From NCBI RefSeq assembly GCF_900094575.1, contig NZ_FMAE01000001.1:620001-684000 (forward strand): a stretch of 64,000 bases of DNA. Reading direction: 5' to 3'. Within the stretch, counting starts at the first letter, position 1. Every line of letters begins with the position of its first letter. Below are positions 1 to 9,149 of the stretch, in pieces. Below the pieces are notes generated by a model. That model worked only from the letters and a program-made list of their open reading frames with translations. It had not been told where the DNA came from and did not search any database. Source of the stretch: Bradyrhizobium yuanmingense. GTDB lineage: Bacteria > Pseudomonadota > Alphaproteobacteria > Rhizobiales > Xanthobacteraceae. A program made the translations under genes and the position numbers.

Positions 1-699
1 TACATCGACGGCGACACCTCGATGTCCCCCGGCACGTGGGAGGCGGTGATGCGCGGCGTCGGCGGCGCGGTTGCGGCGACCGAAGCGGTGATGGCCGGCG
101 AGCATCGCAACGCCTTCGTCGCGGTCCGCCCGCCCGGACATCACGCCGAGATCGGCAAGCCGATGGGCTTCTGCTTCTTCGACAACGTCGCGATCGCCGC
201 GCGCCACGCCCAGCGCAAATACGGCATCAAGCGCGCGGCCATCGTCGACTTCGACGTGCATCACGGCAACGGCACGCAGGACATCTTCTGGTCGGACCCG
301 ACCGTGATGTACTGCTCGACGCACCAGATGCCGCTGTTTCCGGGCACCGGCGCCAAAAGCGAGCGCGGCGATCACGACACCATCGTCAATGCGCCGCTCG
401 CCTCCGAGGACGGCGGCCCGGAATTCCGCGTCGCGTTCGAGAATCTGATCCTGCCGCAGCTCGAGAAATTCAGCCCGGAGCTCTTGATCATCTCGGCCGG
501 CTTCGACGCGCATTATCGCGATCCCCTGGCTTCGCTCAACCTGCGCGCGGAGGACTATGCCTGGGTGACGCGCAAGCTGATGGATCTCGCCGACAAGACC
601 GCCGGCGGCCGCATTGTTTCGGTGCTCGAGGGCGGCTATGACCTGCAGGGACTGAAAGAATCTGTTACGGCGCATGTCGGCGCCCTGATGGGCGCTTGA
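1..699 (+). CDS. Histone deacetylase / acetoin-utilization family deacetylase (5' end outside window)
   Basis: The frame is open from base 1 and ends at TGA 697-699, so the N-terminal part lies outside the window; 232 residues are visible. Arginase/deacetylase-fold landmarks are present: PPGHHAE carries the catalytic His pair, [15 protein letters not shown] the zinc Asp and His ligands, and SAGFDAH the third metal-binding Asp. It ends with the usual GGYDLQGL segment. Known members hydrolyse acetylated amines, polyamines or protein lysines; the substrate here cannot be told from sequence. An internal ATG at base 22 is not the true start, because family-conserved sequence (YIDGDTS) precedes it. 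xseB follows after about 70 bp on the same strand. Confidence 0.9.
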   Translation, partial: YIDGDTSMSPGTWEAVMRGVGGAVAATEAVMAGEHRNAFVAVRPPGHHAEIGKPMGFCFFDNVAIAARHAQRKYGIKRAAIVDFDVHHGNGTQDIFWSDPTVMYCSTHQMPLFPGTGAKSERGDHDTIVNAPLASEDGGPEFRVAFENLILPQLEKFSPELLIISAGFDAHYRDPLASLNLRAEDYAWVTRKLMDLADKTAGGRIVSVLEGGYDLQGLKESVTAHVGALMGA

Positions 700-772
700 C
701 CCACCCGCCACATTACGCCCGTAAAACTCTGCTTTCTCAAAGGTGAAGCGAATCGGGCAATCGGAAACGGAT

Positions 773-1024
773 ATGGCCGAAAACACTCAAGTCGACGTCT
801 CCAGGCTCACCTTCGAGCGCGCGATCGAGGAACTCGAAACGATCGTGAAGCGGCTCGAGGACGGCAAGGTGCCGCTCGAGGAATCCGTGACGATCTACGA
901 GCGCGGCGAGGCCCTGAAGCGGCGCTGCGAGGAATTGTTGCGCCAGGCCGAGGCGCGCGTCGACAAGATCACCACCGATGCCAGCGGCCAGGCCACCGGC
1001 ACTGCGCCGCTCGACGTCCAGTAA
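773..1024 (+). CDS. xseB: Exodeoxyribonuclease VII small subunit
   Basis: An 83-residue protein with the XseB core: TFERAIEELETIVKRLEDG, then PLEESVTIYERGEALKRRC, predicted to form the two-helix hairpin that binds XseA. The complex degrades single-stranded DNA to oligonucleotides. I chose ATG 773 (MAENTQ), which gives the usual family length and has GGAAACGG just upstream; a GTG at 743 would add ten residues without homologous character. xseA is not in this window. In many alphaproteobacteria xseB is followed by ispA and dxs; here a 0.6-kb gap without a gene separates it from dxs. Confidence 0.92.
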   Translation: MAENTQVDVSRLTFERAIEELETIVKRLEDGKVPLEESVTIYERGEALKRRCEELLRQAEARVDKITTDASGQATGTAPLDVQ

Positions 1025-1652
1025 TAAGAGTGCTCTCCCGCTCAGTCTTCTGCCCCCGCAGGGCCGCGCAAGACCGCGACGCAGGTCCGCGTAGAATGTC
1101 TTCGCGGTAAGCGTGGCCGCTGCGTCCCTTATCGCAGTGCGCAGCTCCCGGCCGGCATGCGGTTCCCTGGCGGTGGATACGTCCCTGCCTTCGAATCGGG
1201 TCGTTGAGAGCTAGAAAAGCCCATACTCGGGCCAAAAAGCCTGCCAAGAACCGAGCAAGGCCGGAACCCCTTACCCCGCCCCGAGGTTAACCACTTCTGG
1301 TCCGCGAGTTGCACCTGCATACCCCTAATCGGCCCAGCGGGTTGGCTTCGGCCTAAGCTTTGGTGTAAAGCTGCGCGGAGTGTGGCTTTTTGTAAGCCTT
1401 GCGTGGGCACCGATTACCGACGACAAGTGCTTCAAACTGCTGATGAAATTGGCTTGGGACGGACGAAGCCGAACTAAGTGACAGGGATCACAGAGACTGA
1501 ACCGGAGCACACTTAAGCTTACCTAAGCTTGAAGGCGGGGCCTTGCCCCGTGCAGGTGGCTCCGACGGTTATAGGACTCGCGCTGCGCCGATATTGTGCA
1601 AACCCATCGCGCACCGGAATGACCTTCCGGTGCTGACAAATTGGAAATCGCC
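1025..1652. other. Gap of about 0.6 kb with no convincing gene, upstream of dxs
   Basis: No reading frame here has a ribosome-binding site and recognisable protein character on either strand; the short frames present look like random GC-rich translations. Two HindIII-like palindromes in tandem (TTAAGCTTACCTAAGCTT, 1513-1530) lie about 120 bp before dxs. The region presumably holds the dxs promoter, but I see no clear -35/-10 pair. ispA, often found between xseB and dxs, is absent. Confidence 0.5.
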
Positions 1653-3581
1653 GTGAACGCATACAGTAAGACGCCGCTTCTCGACACCATCCGGACGCCG
1701 GAAGATCTGCGCAAGCTCAAGGTCGAGCAGGTTCGCCAGGTTGCCGACGAGCTGCGGCAGGAGACCATCGATGCCGTCTCGGTGACCGGCGGTCACTTCG
1801 GCGCGGGCCTCGGCGTGGTCGAGCTCACCACCGCGATCCATTACGTCTTCGATACGCCGCGCGACCGGCTGATCTGGGACGTCGGCCACCAGGCCTATCC
1901 GCACAAGATCCTCACCGGCCGGCGCGACCGCATCCGCACGCTGCGCACCGGCGGCGGCCTGTCCGGCTTCACCAAGCGCAGCGAGAGCGACTACGATCCG
2001 TTCGGCGCGGCGCATTCCTCGACCTCGATCTCCGCCGGCCTCGGCATGGCCGTGGCGCGCGACCTCTCCGGCGGCAAGAACAACGTTATCGCCGTGATCG
2101 GTGACGGCGCGATGTCGGCCGGCATGGCCTATGAGGCCATGAACAATGCGGGGGCGATGAACTCGCGCCTGATCGTCATTCTCAACGACAACGACATGTC
2201 GATCGCGCCGCCGGTCGGCGCCATGAGCGCTTATCTGTCGCGCCTCTATTCCGGCAAGACCTATCGCACGCTGCGCGATGCGGCCAAGCAGATCAACAAG
2301 CGCCTGCCCAAGATCCTCGCCAACCGCGCCAATCGCGTCGAGGAATATTCCCGCGGCTTCATGATGGACGGCGGCACGCTGTTCGAGGAGCTCGGCTTCT
2401 ACTATGTCGGCCCGATCGACGGCCACAACCTCGACCATCTCCTGCCCGTGCTGAAGAACGTCCGCGACATGGAGACCGGTCCGATCCTGGTCCACGTCGT
2501 GACGCAGAAGGGCAAGGGCTACGGCCCGGCGGAAGCCTCCGCCGACAAGTATCACGCCGTCGTCAAGTTCGACGTCGCGACCGGTACGCAGGCCAAGGCC
2601 AAGCCGAACGCGCCGGCCTATCAGAACGTGTTCGGCCAGAGCCTCGTCAAGGAAGCGCAGAAGGACGACAAGATCGTCGCCATCACCGCGGCGATGCCGT
2701 CCGGCACCGGTGTCGACATCTTCAACAAGGCCTTCCCCGACCGCACCTTCGACGTCGGCATCGCCGAGCAGCACGCGGTGACCTTTGCCGCGGGCCTTGC
2801 GACCGAAGGCTACAAGCCGTTCTGCGCGATCTACTCGACCTTCCTGCAGCGCGGCTACGACCAGATCGTCCACGACGTCGCGATCCAGAGCCTGCCCGTC
2901 CGCTTCGCCATCGATCGCGCCGGCCTCGTCGGCGCCGACGGTGCGACCCATGCCGGCTCGTTCGACAACGCCTATCTCGGCTGCCTGCCCAACATGGTGA
3001 TCATGGCGGCGGCGGATGAAGCCGAGCTGGTGCACATGGTGGCGACCCAGGTTGCGATCGACGACCGTCCGAGCTCGCTGCGCTATCCGCGCGGCGAAGG
3101 CCGCGGCATCGAGATGCCCGAGGTCGGCATTCCGCTCGAGATCGGCAAGGGCCGCGTGATCCGCCAGGGCAGCAAGATCGCGCTGCTCTCCTTCGGCACC
3201 CGTCTCGCCGAATGCGAGAAGGCCGCCGACGAGCTCGCCGCCCACGGCCTGTCGACCACGATCGCCGATGCGCGCTTCATGAAGCCGCTCGACACCGAGC
3301 TGGTCCTCAAGCTCGCGCGCGACCACGAGATCCTGATCACGATCGAGGAAGGCTCGATCGGCGGCTTCGGCTCGCATGTCGCGCAATACCTGACCGATCA
3401 GGGCGTGCTCGACACCGGCATGGTCAAGTTCCGCTCGATGGTGCTGCCCGACGTGTTCCAGGATCACGACACCCCGGCCGCCATGTACGCCCGCGCCGGC
3501 CTCGACGCCAAGGGCATCGTCGCCAAGGTGTTCGAGGCGCTCGGCAAGGATGTGAAGACCGAGACGGTCAAGCTGGCTTGA
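1653..3581 (+). CDS. dxs: 1-deoxy-D-xylulose-5-phosphate synthase
   Basis: DXS condenses pyruvate and glyceraldehyde 3-phosphate to DXP, the first step of the MEP isoprenoid pathway and a precursor for thiamine and pyridoxal. The 642 residues contain the thiamine-diphosphate site ([10 protein letters not shown] near residue 76; [18 protein letters not shown] near 150), the transketolase pyrimidine-domain [10 protein letters not shown] near 372 with its catalytic Glu, and the C-terminal domain. The start is GTG 1653 ([11 protein letters not shown]), with GGAA seven bases upstream; TTG 1641 in the same frame would add four residues. Full length, with no sign of damage. Confidence 0.96.
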   Translation: MNAYSKTPLLDTIRTPEDLRKLKVEQVRQVADELRQETIDAVSVTGGHFGAGLGVVELTTAIHYVFDTPRDRLIWDVGHQAYPHKILTGRRDRIRTLRTGGGLSGFTKRSESDYDPFGAAHSSTSISAGLGMAVARDLSGGKNNVIAVIGDGAMSAGMAYEAMNNAGAMNSRLIVILNDNDMSIAPPVGAMSAYLSRLYSGKTYRTLRDAAKQINKRLPKILANRANRVEEYSRGFMMDGGTLFEELGFYYVGPIDGHNLDHLLPVLKNVRDMETGPILVHVVTQKGKGYGPAEASADKYHAVVKFDVATGTQAKAKPNAPAYQNVFGQSLVKEAQKDDKIVAITAAMPSGTGVDIFNKAFPDRTFDVGIAEQHAVTFAAGLATEGYKPFCAIYSTFLQRGYDQIVHDVAIQSLPVRFAIDRAGLVGADGATHAGSFDNAYLGCLPNMVIMAAADEAELVHMVATQVAIDDRPSSLRYPRGEGRGIEMPEVGIPLEIGKGRVIRQGSKIALLSFGTRLAECEKAADELAAHGLSTTIADARFMKPLDTELVLKLARDHEILITIEEGSIGGFGSHVAQYLTDQGVLDTGMVKFRSMVLPDVFQDHDTPAAMYARAGLDAKGIVAKVFEALGKDVKTETVKLA

Positions 3582-3601
3582 TTGTCGCGGCAGACGCTGA
3601 A

Positions 3602-3750
3602 CCCCACCTCTCCCGTAGGGAGAGGTCGGATTGCTCCTGGCGATGCGAAGCATCGTCCAGTGCAATCCGGGTGAGGGGCTCAGATCCCACGTGAGAACGT
3701 AACCCCTCACCCGCGCCTTCGGCGCGACTTCTCCCCTTGGGAGAGGTTTT
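3602..3750. repeat. Dispersed palindromic repeat, family A (first copy)
   Basis: Between dxs and the next gene lie nested inverted segments: CCTCTCCC...GGGAGAGG at the outside, GGATTGC...GCAATCC within, and CCCCTCACCC with a GCGCCTTCGGCGC hairpin. A related copy lies at 43474-43673 (same CTCTCCC/GGGAGA, CACCC and CTTCGG-type hairpins). No coding capacity. I recognise this as a type of intergenic palindrome common in Bradyrhizobium; no transposase is linked to it. Confidence 0.7.
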
Positions 3751-3799
3751 GCACCGCCAACGTCGCGGCAACTCCGATGCCTTCTCAATCGGTCGTGCG

Positions 3800-4354
3800 A
3801 TGAAAATCTATCTGGCAGGCCCCGACGTGTTCCTGCCGGATGCCGTCGAGATCGGCCGGCGCAAGGTCGATATCTGCGCCGCTCATGGCCTCGCCGGCCT
3901 TTACCCCCTCGACAATGCGATCGACCTCACCGCGCGCGACGCTTCGCGGCAGATTTTCTGCGGCAACGAGGCGATGATGGACGATGCCGACGCGATCATC
4001 GCCAACCTCACCCCGTTCCGGGGCGCCGGCGCCGATCCCGGCACCGTCTACGAGCTCGGCTACATGGCCGGCCGCCGCAAATTCTGCCTGGCTTATTCCA
4101 ACGATGGCGCCGTCTATGCCGACCGCCTCAGTCGCTTCATGGACGTCGTGTCCGAGGATGGTCGGCTGGTCGATGCCCAGGGGCTGGCGGTCGAAGATTT
4201 CGGCCTCGTCGACAACCTCATGATGATCCATGCGCTGGAGCTGCACGGCTGCCCGCTGGTAACGCCGGCCACTATGCCGACCGACGTCTGGCACGATCTC
4301 ACCGCGTTCGAGACTTGCGTCCGGATGGCGGCCGCGCGATTGATCGCTACATAA
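3800..4354 (+). CDS. Nucleoside 2-deoxyribosyltransferase family protein
   Basis: A 184-residue protein beginning MKIYLAGPDVF, the beta strand and glycine turn typical of the nucleoside 2-deoxyribosyltransferase fold. The DDADAIIANLTPFRG segment and DPGTVYELGYMAG, whose Glu corresponds to the family nucleophile, complete the active site. Members move a 2-deoxyribose between bases or hydrolyse (deoxy)nucleoside monophosphates; the actual substrate is unknown. ATG 3800 is chosen because homology begins there; upstream is repeat sequence. tlyA follows after 27 bp on the same strand, so co-transcription is possible. Confidence 0.85.
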   Translation: MKIYLAGPDVFLPDAVEIGRRKVDICAAHGLAGLYPLDNAIDLTARDASRQIFCGNEAMMDDADAIIANLTPFRGAGADPGTVYELGYMAGRRKFCLAYSNDGAVYADRLSRFMDVVSEDGRLVDAQGLAVEDFGLVDNLMMIHALELHGCPLVTPATMPTDVWHDLTAFETCVRMAAARLIAT

Positions 4355-4381
4355 GCTTTTTAGTCGTCCGTCGGAGATCCG

Positions 4382-5116
4382 ATGCCCCCTGCCCGCAAGC
4401 GCGCGGATGTATTGCTGGTCGAGCGCGGCCTGTTCGAGAGCCGGGCGCGGGCCCGCGCGGCGATCGAGGCCGGCCTCGTCACGGCCGACGACAAGCAGGT
4501 CGCAAAGCCGTCGGAGACGATTGCCGAGGACGCGGTGATCCAGGCCGAGCCGGCGCACCCTTACGTCTCCCGCGGCGGCGTCAAGCTCGCCGGGGCGCTG
4601 GAGCGGTACAGAATCGAGATCGAGGACCATGTCTGCCTCGACGTCGGCGCATCCACCGGCGGCTTCACCGAGGTGCTGCTGGCGAACGGCGCGAGCCTGG
4701 TGTTCGCCATCGATGTCGGAACCAGCCAGCTGCATCCCTCGCTGCGCGATCATCCCAAGATCGTGTCGATGGAGGAGACCGACATCCGCAGCTATGAGGG
4801 CAAGCGCCTGCCGGCGCGGCCCGATGTCGTCGTCATCGACGTCAGCTTCATCTCGCTGAAATCAGTGCTGCCGGTAGCTCTGTCGCTGGCAGCCGCGCCG
4901 ATGAGCCTGCTGGCGCTGATCAAGCCGCAATTCGAGGCGGAGCGGAAGCACAACAAGAAGGGCATCATCCGCGATGCCGCCGTGCACCGGGAGATCTGCG
5001 ACGACATCGCAGCCTTCGCGGCTTCGCTCGGCTGCACCGAGATCGAGATATTCCCCTCGCCGATCACGGGCGGCGACGGCAACATCGAATTCTTCCTGGG
5101 CGCGCGCCGTGGTTGA
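4382..5116 (+). CDS. tlyA: TlyA family rRNA 2'-O-methyltransferase
   Basis: A 244-residue protein with an N-terminal S4 RNA-binding domain (about 5-65; [19 protein letters not shown]) and an FtsJ-type methyltransferase domain. The SAM-binding loop is [15 protein letters not shown] near residue 85. The K-D-K-E catalytic set is visible in [24 protein letters not shown] and [11 protein letters not shown]. TlyA methylates 2'-OH groups of cytidines in 16S and 23S rRNA and can affect capreomycin sensitivity. Its stop overlaps the GTG start of the next gene, so the two RNA methyltransferases are translationally coupled. Confidence 0.92.
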   Translation: MPPARKRADVLLVERGLFESRARARAAIEAGLVTADDKQVAKPSETIAEDAVIQAEPAHPYVSRGGVKLAGALERYRIEIEDHVCLDVGASTGGFTEVLLANGASLVFAIDVGTSQLHPSLRDHPKIVSMEETDIRSYEGKRLPARPDVVVIDVSFISLKSVLPVALSLAAAPMSLLALIKPQFEAERKHNKKGIIRDAAVHREICDDIAAFAASLGCTEIEIFPSPITGGDGNIEFFLGARRG

Positions 5117-6356
5117 GCGCATCACGATCGATCATGTCGGCCATCGCGGCGACGGCGTCTGCCTCGACGCCGGCGAAGCAATCTACGTGCCTTACACGCT
5201 CGGCGGCGAGACCGTCGAGGTCGATCACGTCGCAGGCCATCATCCCGACCGCCGCAAGCTGCTGGCAGTTGAAGTCGCCAGCCCGGAACGCGTCGAGCCG
5301 TTCTGTCCGCATTTCGGCGTGTGTGGCGGCTGCGCCATCCAGCATTGGGCGAACGAGCCGTATCGGGCCTGGAAGCGCAACATCGTGATCGAAACACTGA
5401 CTCAGGCCGGCATCGATTGCGAGGTGGCGCCGCTGGTCGACGCCCACGGCGCCGGGCGTCGACGCATCACGCTGCACGGCCGGTTCGGCACGCACGATAT
5501 CCTCAAGGTCGGCTTTTCGGCTGCGAGCTCGCACGACGTCATCCCGATCCATCGTTGTCCGATCCTCGATCCCGCGCTCGAGGGCGCACTCGATGCCGCC
5601 TGGGCACTCGCCGAGCCGCTGACGTCCAAGATGCCGGTGACCAAGCCATTGGACATCCAGGTCACCGCGACCGCCAACGGGCTCGATGTCGACGTGCGCG
5701 GCTCGGGCCCGCTGCCGACGGCGCTGGTCACCGCACTGTCGCGCGTCGCCGAGCAGCACCGTCTGGCGCGGCTGACACGGCATGGCGAGCTGGTGCTGCA
5801 ACGCCTGCCGCCGACGGTGAGGATGGGCCGCGCCGAGGTGACGCTGCCGCCGGGCTCGTTCCTGCAGGCGACGGTGGCGGGCGAGGAGACGCTTGCGGCA
5901 CTCGTCGCAGAGCGCATCGGCAAGGCCAAGGAGGTGCTCGACCTCTTCTGCGGCGTCGGTCCGTTTGCGCTCAGGCTCGCGGAGAAGGCGCGCGTTGCAG
6001 CCTATGACAGCGACGCCGGCGCCATCGCGGCGCTGGCGAAAGCTGCGCGCACGCCTGGCCTGAAGCCGATCAAGTGCGAGCCGCGCGATCTGTTCCGCCG
6101 CCCGCTGGTGCCGCAGGAGCTGCGGGACTTCGACGCCGTGGTATTCGACCCGCCGCGCCAGGGCGCGCAGGCGCAGGCTCTGAAGCTTGCGGCGAGCAAG
6201 GTGCCGGTCGTGATCGCCGTGTCCTGCAACGCCGCGACCTTTGCCCGCGACGCACGGCTCTTGATCGACGGCGGCTATCGGCTGGAGTCCGTGGTACCGG
6301 TCGACCAGTTCCGCCACACGCCGCATGTCGAGCTGGTGGCGCGGTTCAGCCGCTGA
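5109..6356 (+). CDS. TrmA/RlmD-type class I SAM-dependent RNA uracil-C5 methyltransferase
   Basis: A 415-residue protein starting at GTG 5109 inside the 3' end of tlyA (8-bp overlap). Residues 1-55 resemble a TRAM-like RNA-binding segment. The Fe-S ligand cysteines appear in [16 protein letters not shown] with a fourth Cys in HRCPILDP. The methyltransferase core has [26 protein letters not shown] and the catalytic nucleophile in AVSCNAATF, with the terminal HVELVARF carrying the base Glu. These are the features of the RlmC/RlmD/TrmA uracil-5 methyltransferases. Which RNA it modifies cannot be decided here, so I give no symbol. Confidence 0.9.
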   Translation: MVERITIDHVGHRGDGVCLDAGEAIYVPYTLGGETVEVDHVAGHHPDRRKLLAVEVASPERVEPFCPHFGVCGGCAIQHWANEPYRAWKRNIVIETLTQAGIDCEVAPLVDAHGAGRRRITLHGRFGTHDILKVGFSAASSHDVIPIHRCPILDPALEGALDAAWALAEPLTSKMPVTKPLDIQVTATANGLDVDVRGSGPLPTALVTALSRVAEQHRLARLTRHGELVLQRLPPTVRMGRAEVTLPPGSFLQATVAGEETLAALVAERIGKAKEVLDLFCGVGPFALRLAEKARVAAYDSDAGAIAALAKAARTPGLKPIKCEPRDLFRRPLVPQELRDFDAVVFDPPRQGAQAQALKLAASKVPVVIAVSCNAATFARDARLLIDGGYRLESVVPVDQFRHTPHVELVARFSR

Positions 6357-6362
6357 CGCGGG

Positions 6363-7214
6363 CTACGCCGAAGCCTCGAATTGCGGCTGCCATCGCAAGA
6401 GGTAGGACTGCAGCGAACGCACCGCGATCGCCAGCAGGATGCCGACGAACATCATGACGAAGATGGCCACCATCATCTCGCTGGCATTGGCCCGCGCCTC
6501 GGCTTCGATGATGAGCTTGCCGAGACCGCGTTCGGCACCGATGAACTCGCCGACAATGACGCCGATCAGCGCGAAAGAAACGGCCGGCAGGAGCGAGGCA
6601 AACACCCAGGCGAGCGCGGACGGGATCACGACCGTGCGCAGCACCGTGAATTCGCTGGCGCCGAGCAGGCGGGCGGCAGCGATCTGGTCACGGTCGACCG
6701 CACGCGTTCCTTCGAAGGTATTGAAGAACACCACGAAGAACACGACGAGCCAGGCGGTTGCGATCTTGGAGAGGTCACCGAGGCCAAAGATCAGGATGAC
6801 GAGCGGGACCAGCGCAATGCGCGGTATGGAGTTGAGCGCCACGATGTAGGGGCTGAACACGCGAGAGAGGAAATCGGAACGGCCGAGCACCAGGCCGGCC
6901 GCGATCCCGCTCGCCGAGCCGAACAGAAAGCCCCACCAGGTGTTCTTCAACGTGACGAGTGTGGCAAGCCATAGATTGTTGTCGCTGCCCTTGATACAGG
7001 CGGTAAAGCCGGTCGCGTCTGCGAAGCAGCCAAGCCGCAAGAAACTCTGCCAGATCAGCGACGGCTTGGCGACGAAATAGGGATCGAGGATTTTCGGCAC
7101 GTAGGCCTTCGGCAGCAGCGTCTTGCTCCATTCGAAGCCCCATTGCCAGACGACGAGAACCACTGCGAGAATGGCCAATTGCCAGAACAGGATGACGGTG
7201 CGGCTGTTGGACAT
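6363..7214 (-). CDS. ABC transporter permease (NitT/TauT type)
   Basis: A 283-residue inner-membrane protein with about six hydrophobic segments, starting MSNSRTVILFWQLAILAV. The ATPase-docking EAA loop is visible as LLGASEFTVLRTVVIPSAL. The long periplasmic insert with two cysteines (LGCFADATGFTACIKG) between TM1 and TM2 is unusual and could form a disulfide. It starts 2 bp after the ATPase stop, so ATPase and permease are surely co-transcribed. The family imports nitrate, sulfonates, thiamine precursors or aromatic acids; the substrate here is unknown. Confidence 0.92.
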   Translation of the reverse strand: MSNSRTVILFWQLAILAVVLVVWQWGFEWSKTLLPKAYVPKILDPYFVAKPSLIWQSFLRLGCFADATGFTACIKGSDNNLWLATLVTLKNTWWGFLFGSASGIAAGLVLGRSDFLSRVFSPYIVALNSIPRIALVPLVILIFGLGDLSKIATAWLVVFFVVFFNTFEGTRAVDRDQIAAARLLGASEFTVLRTVVIPSALAWVFASLLPAVSFALIGVIVGEFIGAERGLGKLIIEAEARANASEMMVAIFVMMFVGILLAIAVRSLQSYLLRWQPQFEASA

Positions 7215-7216
7215 GA

Positions 7217-8065
7217 TCAGTCGGCCCTGGTGCGGCGGAATTCTTCGCCGAGGGAATGCCAGATGTGGGAATAGAGCCGGGCGAACTCGGCCGTCTCGCG
7301 CACGGCCACGGGATCGCGCGGACGCGGAATGGCGACGTCGAAGTCTTCCTTGAGACGCCCGGGGCGCGCCGAGAGCAGGATGATGCGGCTCGCCAGCGTC
7401 AAGGCTTCGCCGAGATCGTGCGTCACGAACAGAACGGTCTGCCGCTCGCGTTCCCAGATCTCCAGCAGCGTCTTGTGCATCTCGAGCTTGGTGTGGGTGT
7501 CGAGCGCACCGAACGGCTCGTCCATCAGCAGGATCTCCGGCTCCAGGATCAGCGTGCGCATCAAGGCGACACGCTGGCGCATGCCGCCGGACAGCATGCG
7601 CGGGAAGCTCTGCGCAAAGCCTGCAAGGCCGGCCTTCTCGACGGCCGTGGCAACGCGCCCGGTGCGCTCGCTCTTTGGCACTCCCGCGATCTCCAGCCCA
7701 TAGCCGATGTTCTGCTCCACGGTCCGCCACGGAAACAGCGTATCGCGCTGGAAGACGTAGCCGACCCTGGGGTTGACCTCGCCGGTCTCGACCGTGTCCC
7801 CGTCAATCAGGATGCGTCCGCCGGAGCGCGGCAACAGCCCCGCGACCATATTGAGAATGGTGCTTTTGCCGCAGCCGGATGGACCGAGCAGCGCGACGAA
7901 CTCGCCCTGCTTGACCTCGAAGGAAACGTCATCCACCGCCACGAACTCGCGTCCGGACGCGTTGAAGCGCTTGGCAAGACCCTGTACGGCGATGCGCGTG
8001 CGCGCAGCCGCTGCTCGACCCTCGTCGCGCGCGAGCGCGAGGCTCTGGCTTGGCGCGGCGATCAT
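7217..8065 (-). CDS. ABC transporter ATP-binding protein (NitT/TauT type)
   Basis: A 282-residue ATPase with Walker A GPSGCGKST, Q-loop YVFQRDTLFPW, signature LSGGMRQRVALMR, Walker B ILLMDEPFGALD and H-loop THDLGEAL, all in the normal order. It energises the adjacent permease. The start ATG overlaps the stop of the binding-protein gene (ATGA at 8065-8062), and the permease begins 2 bp after its stop. All catalytic residues look intact. Confidence 0.95.
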   Translation of the reverse strand: MIAAPSQSLALARDEGRAAAARTRIAVQGLAKRFNASGREFVAVDDVSFEVKQGEFVALLGPSGCGKSTILNMVAGLLPRSGGRILIDGDTVETGEVNPRVGYVFQRDTLFPWRTVEQNIGYGLEIAGVPKSERTGRVATAVEKAGLAGFAQSFPRMLSGGMRQRVALMRTLILEPEILLMDEPFGALDTHTKLEMHKTLLEIWERERQTVLFVTHDLGEALTLASRIILLSARPGRLKEDFDVAIPRPRDPVAVRETAEFARLYSHIWHSLGEEFRRTRAD

Positions 8066-9108
8066 TTGTATTTCGCCCTGGCCGCCTGAAGGAAGCTCAT
8101 GTCGACCGCATCCTCGTACCTGGTCTCGGGAATGTCCGTGCCCTTGCGGTACCAGGGCTTGGCGCCGCGCTCGAACGACGCCTTGTCGATGACGCCGTCA
8201 TAGGCCCAGGTCGACTTGTCGAAGCCGAGCTCGGCGCTGACGGCATCGGGATCTATCCCTGAAAAATACTTCGGCGTGACCAGCGCCTGCACCTCCGCGA
8301 GCGGCGCCGCCTTCACAAAAGCCATCGCCCGGTAGATCGCGTTGATGTAGGCCTGCACCATCGCCTTGTCCTGCTGGACCGTGCCCTGGAGCGTGTAGAT
8401 CACCAGCACGGGCAACGTCCCGCCGAAATCCTTCTCGAACACGCCAGGCTTCGACGTGTCGTAGATCGTCCGGCCAAAACCCTTCTTCTCGACCTCGACG
8501 ATCCAGCTCGGCGGCGCCACGATGGCGTCGAACTGCTTGGTCTGCAGCGATGGGAACATCGTGTTGGGCCCGCCGCCCGCAACCCAGTTCACCTTGTTGC
8601 CGAGCCCACGCGCTTCGAACACATAGGTGCCGTACACCCAGGTGCCTGACCCGATGGCGGTCGCGGCAACGATCGGCTTGGCGTCGTCGGGGCGCTTGTA
8701 ATCCGCGAGCTTCTCGACCGAATTGATGCCGCTCTCGTAGAGGTCCTGCCGGACCACGATGTTCGCGTAGGAGCATACCATCTCGGTCGCGAGCAGCATC
8801 TTGCAGGGCTTGCCGCGCGCACCGAGCTGGAGCGGATGGCTGGCATCGCCATGCGCGAACAGCGCCTGCCCCGCCGCCAATGTCTGCCGGCCGAACGTAC
8901 CGGCATTGCCGGTAACGAGCTTGGAATCGAGTCCTTCGTCCTTGAAGTACCCCTTCAGCTCCGCGATCATGCCGATGGCGTAAACCGGCGACACCGGCCC
9001 GAAAGCGAGCGAGACCTGCTTGGCCTCCGCACGCAATGGCCCCGGCAGCAGTGACGCGCCGGCCCATGCAGACCCCGCGAACAGCGCCTGGCGTCTCGAA
9101 ATGCTCAT
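8062..9108 (-). CDS. ABC transporter substrate-binding protein
   Basis: A 348-residue periplasmic binding protein of the NMT1/THI5-like (NitT/TauT) class. The N-terminus MSISRRQALFAGSAWAGAS is a twin-arginine-like signal, with cleavage expected after PLRAEA. The mature part starts KQVSLAFGPVSPVYAIGMIAELKG, the usual ligand-site strand and 'AELKGYFKDEGLD' helix. It lies first in the importer trio and 41 bp downstream of the CoA-transferase gene on the same strand. The ligand is not deducible; the neighbouring CoA-transferase and lyase suggest a small carboxylic acid. Confidence 0.9.
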   Translation of the reverse strand: MSISRRQALFAGSAWAGASLLPGPLRAEAKQVSLAFGPVSPVYAIGMIAELKGYFKDEGLDSKLVTGNAGTFGRQTLAAGQALFAHGDASHPLQLGARGKPCKMLLATEMVCSYANIVVRQDLYESGINSVEKLADYKRPDDAKPIVAATAIGSGTWVYGTYVFEARGLGNKVNWVAGGGPNTMFPSLQTKQFDAIVAPPSWIVEVEKKGFGRTIYDTSKPGVFEKDFGGTLPVLVIYTLQGTVQQDKAMVQAYINAIYRAMAFVKAAPLAEVQALVTPKYFSGIDPDAVSAELGFDKSTWAYDGVIDKASFERGAKPWYRKGTDIPETRYEDAVDMSFLQAARAKYK

Positions 9109-9149
9109 GTGATCCTCCTCCCTTGGTTCTTGTTCAATCGCGCGGTCCG

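Noticed and set aside
1569..3788. A 739-codon minus-strand frame opposite dxs
   Set aside because: It runs through a dispersed repeat at one end, has low-complexity Arg/Asp/Val/Gly composition, and dxs on the other strand is certain.
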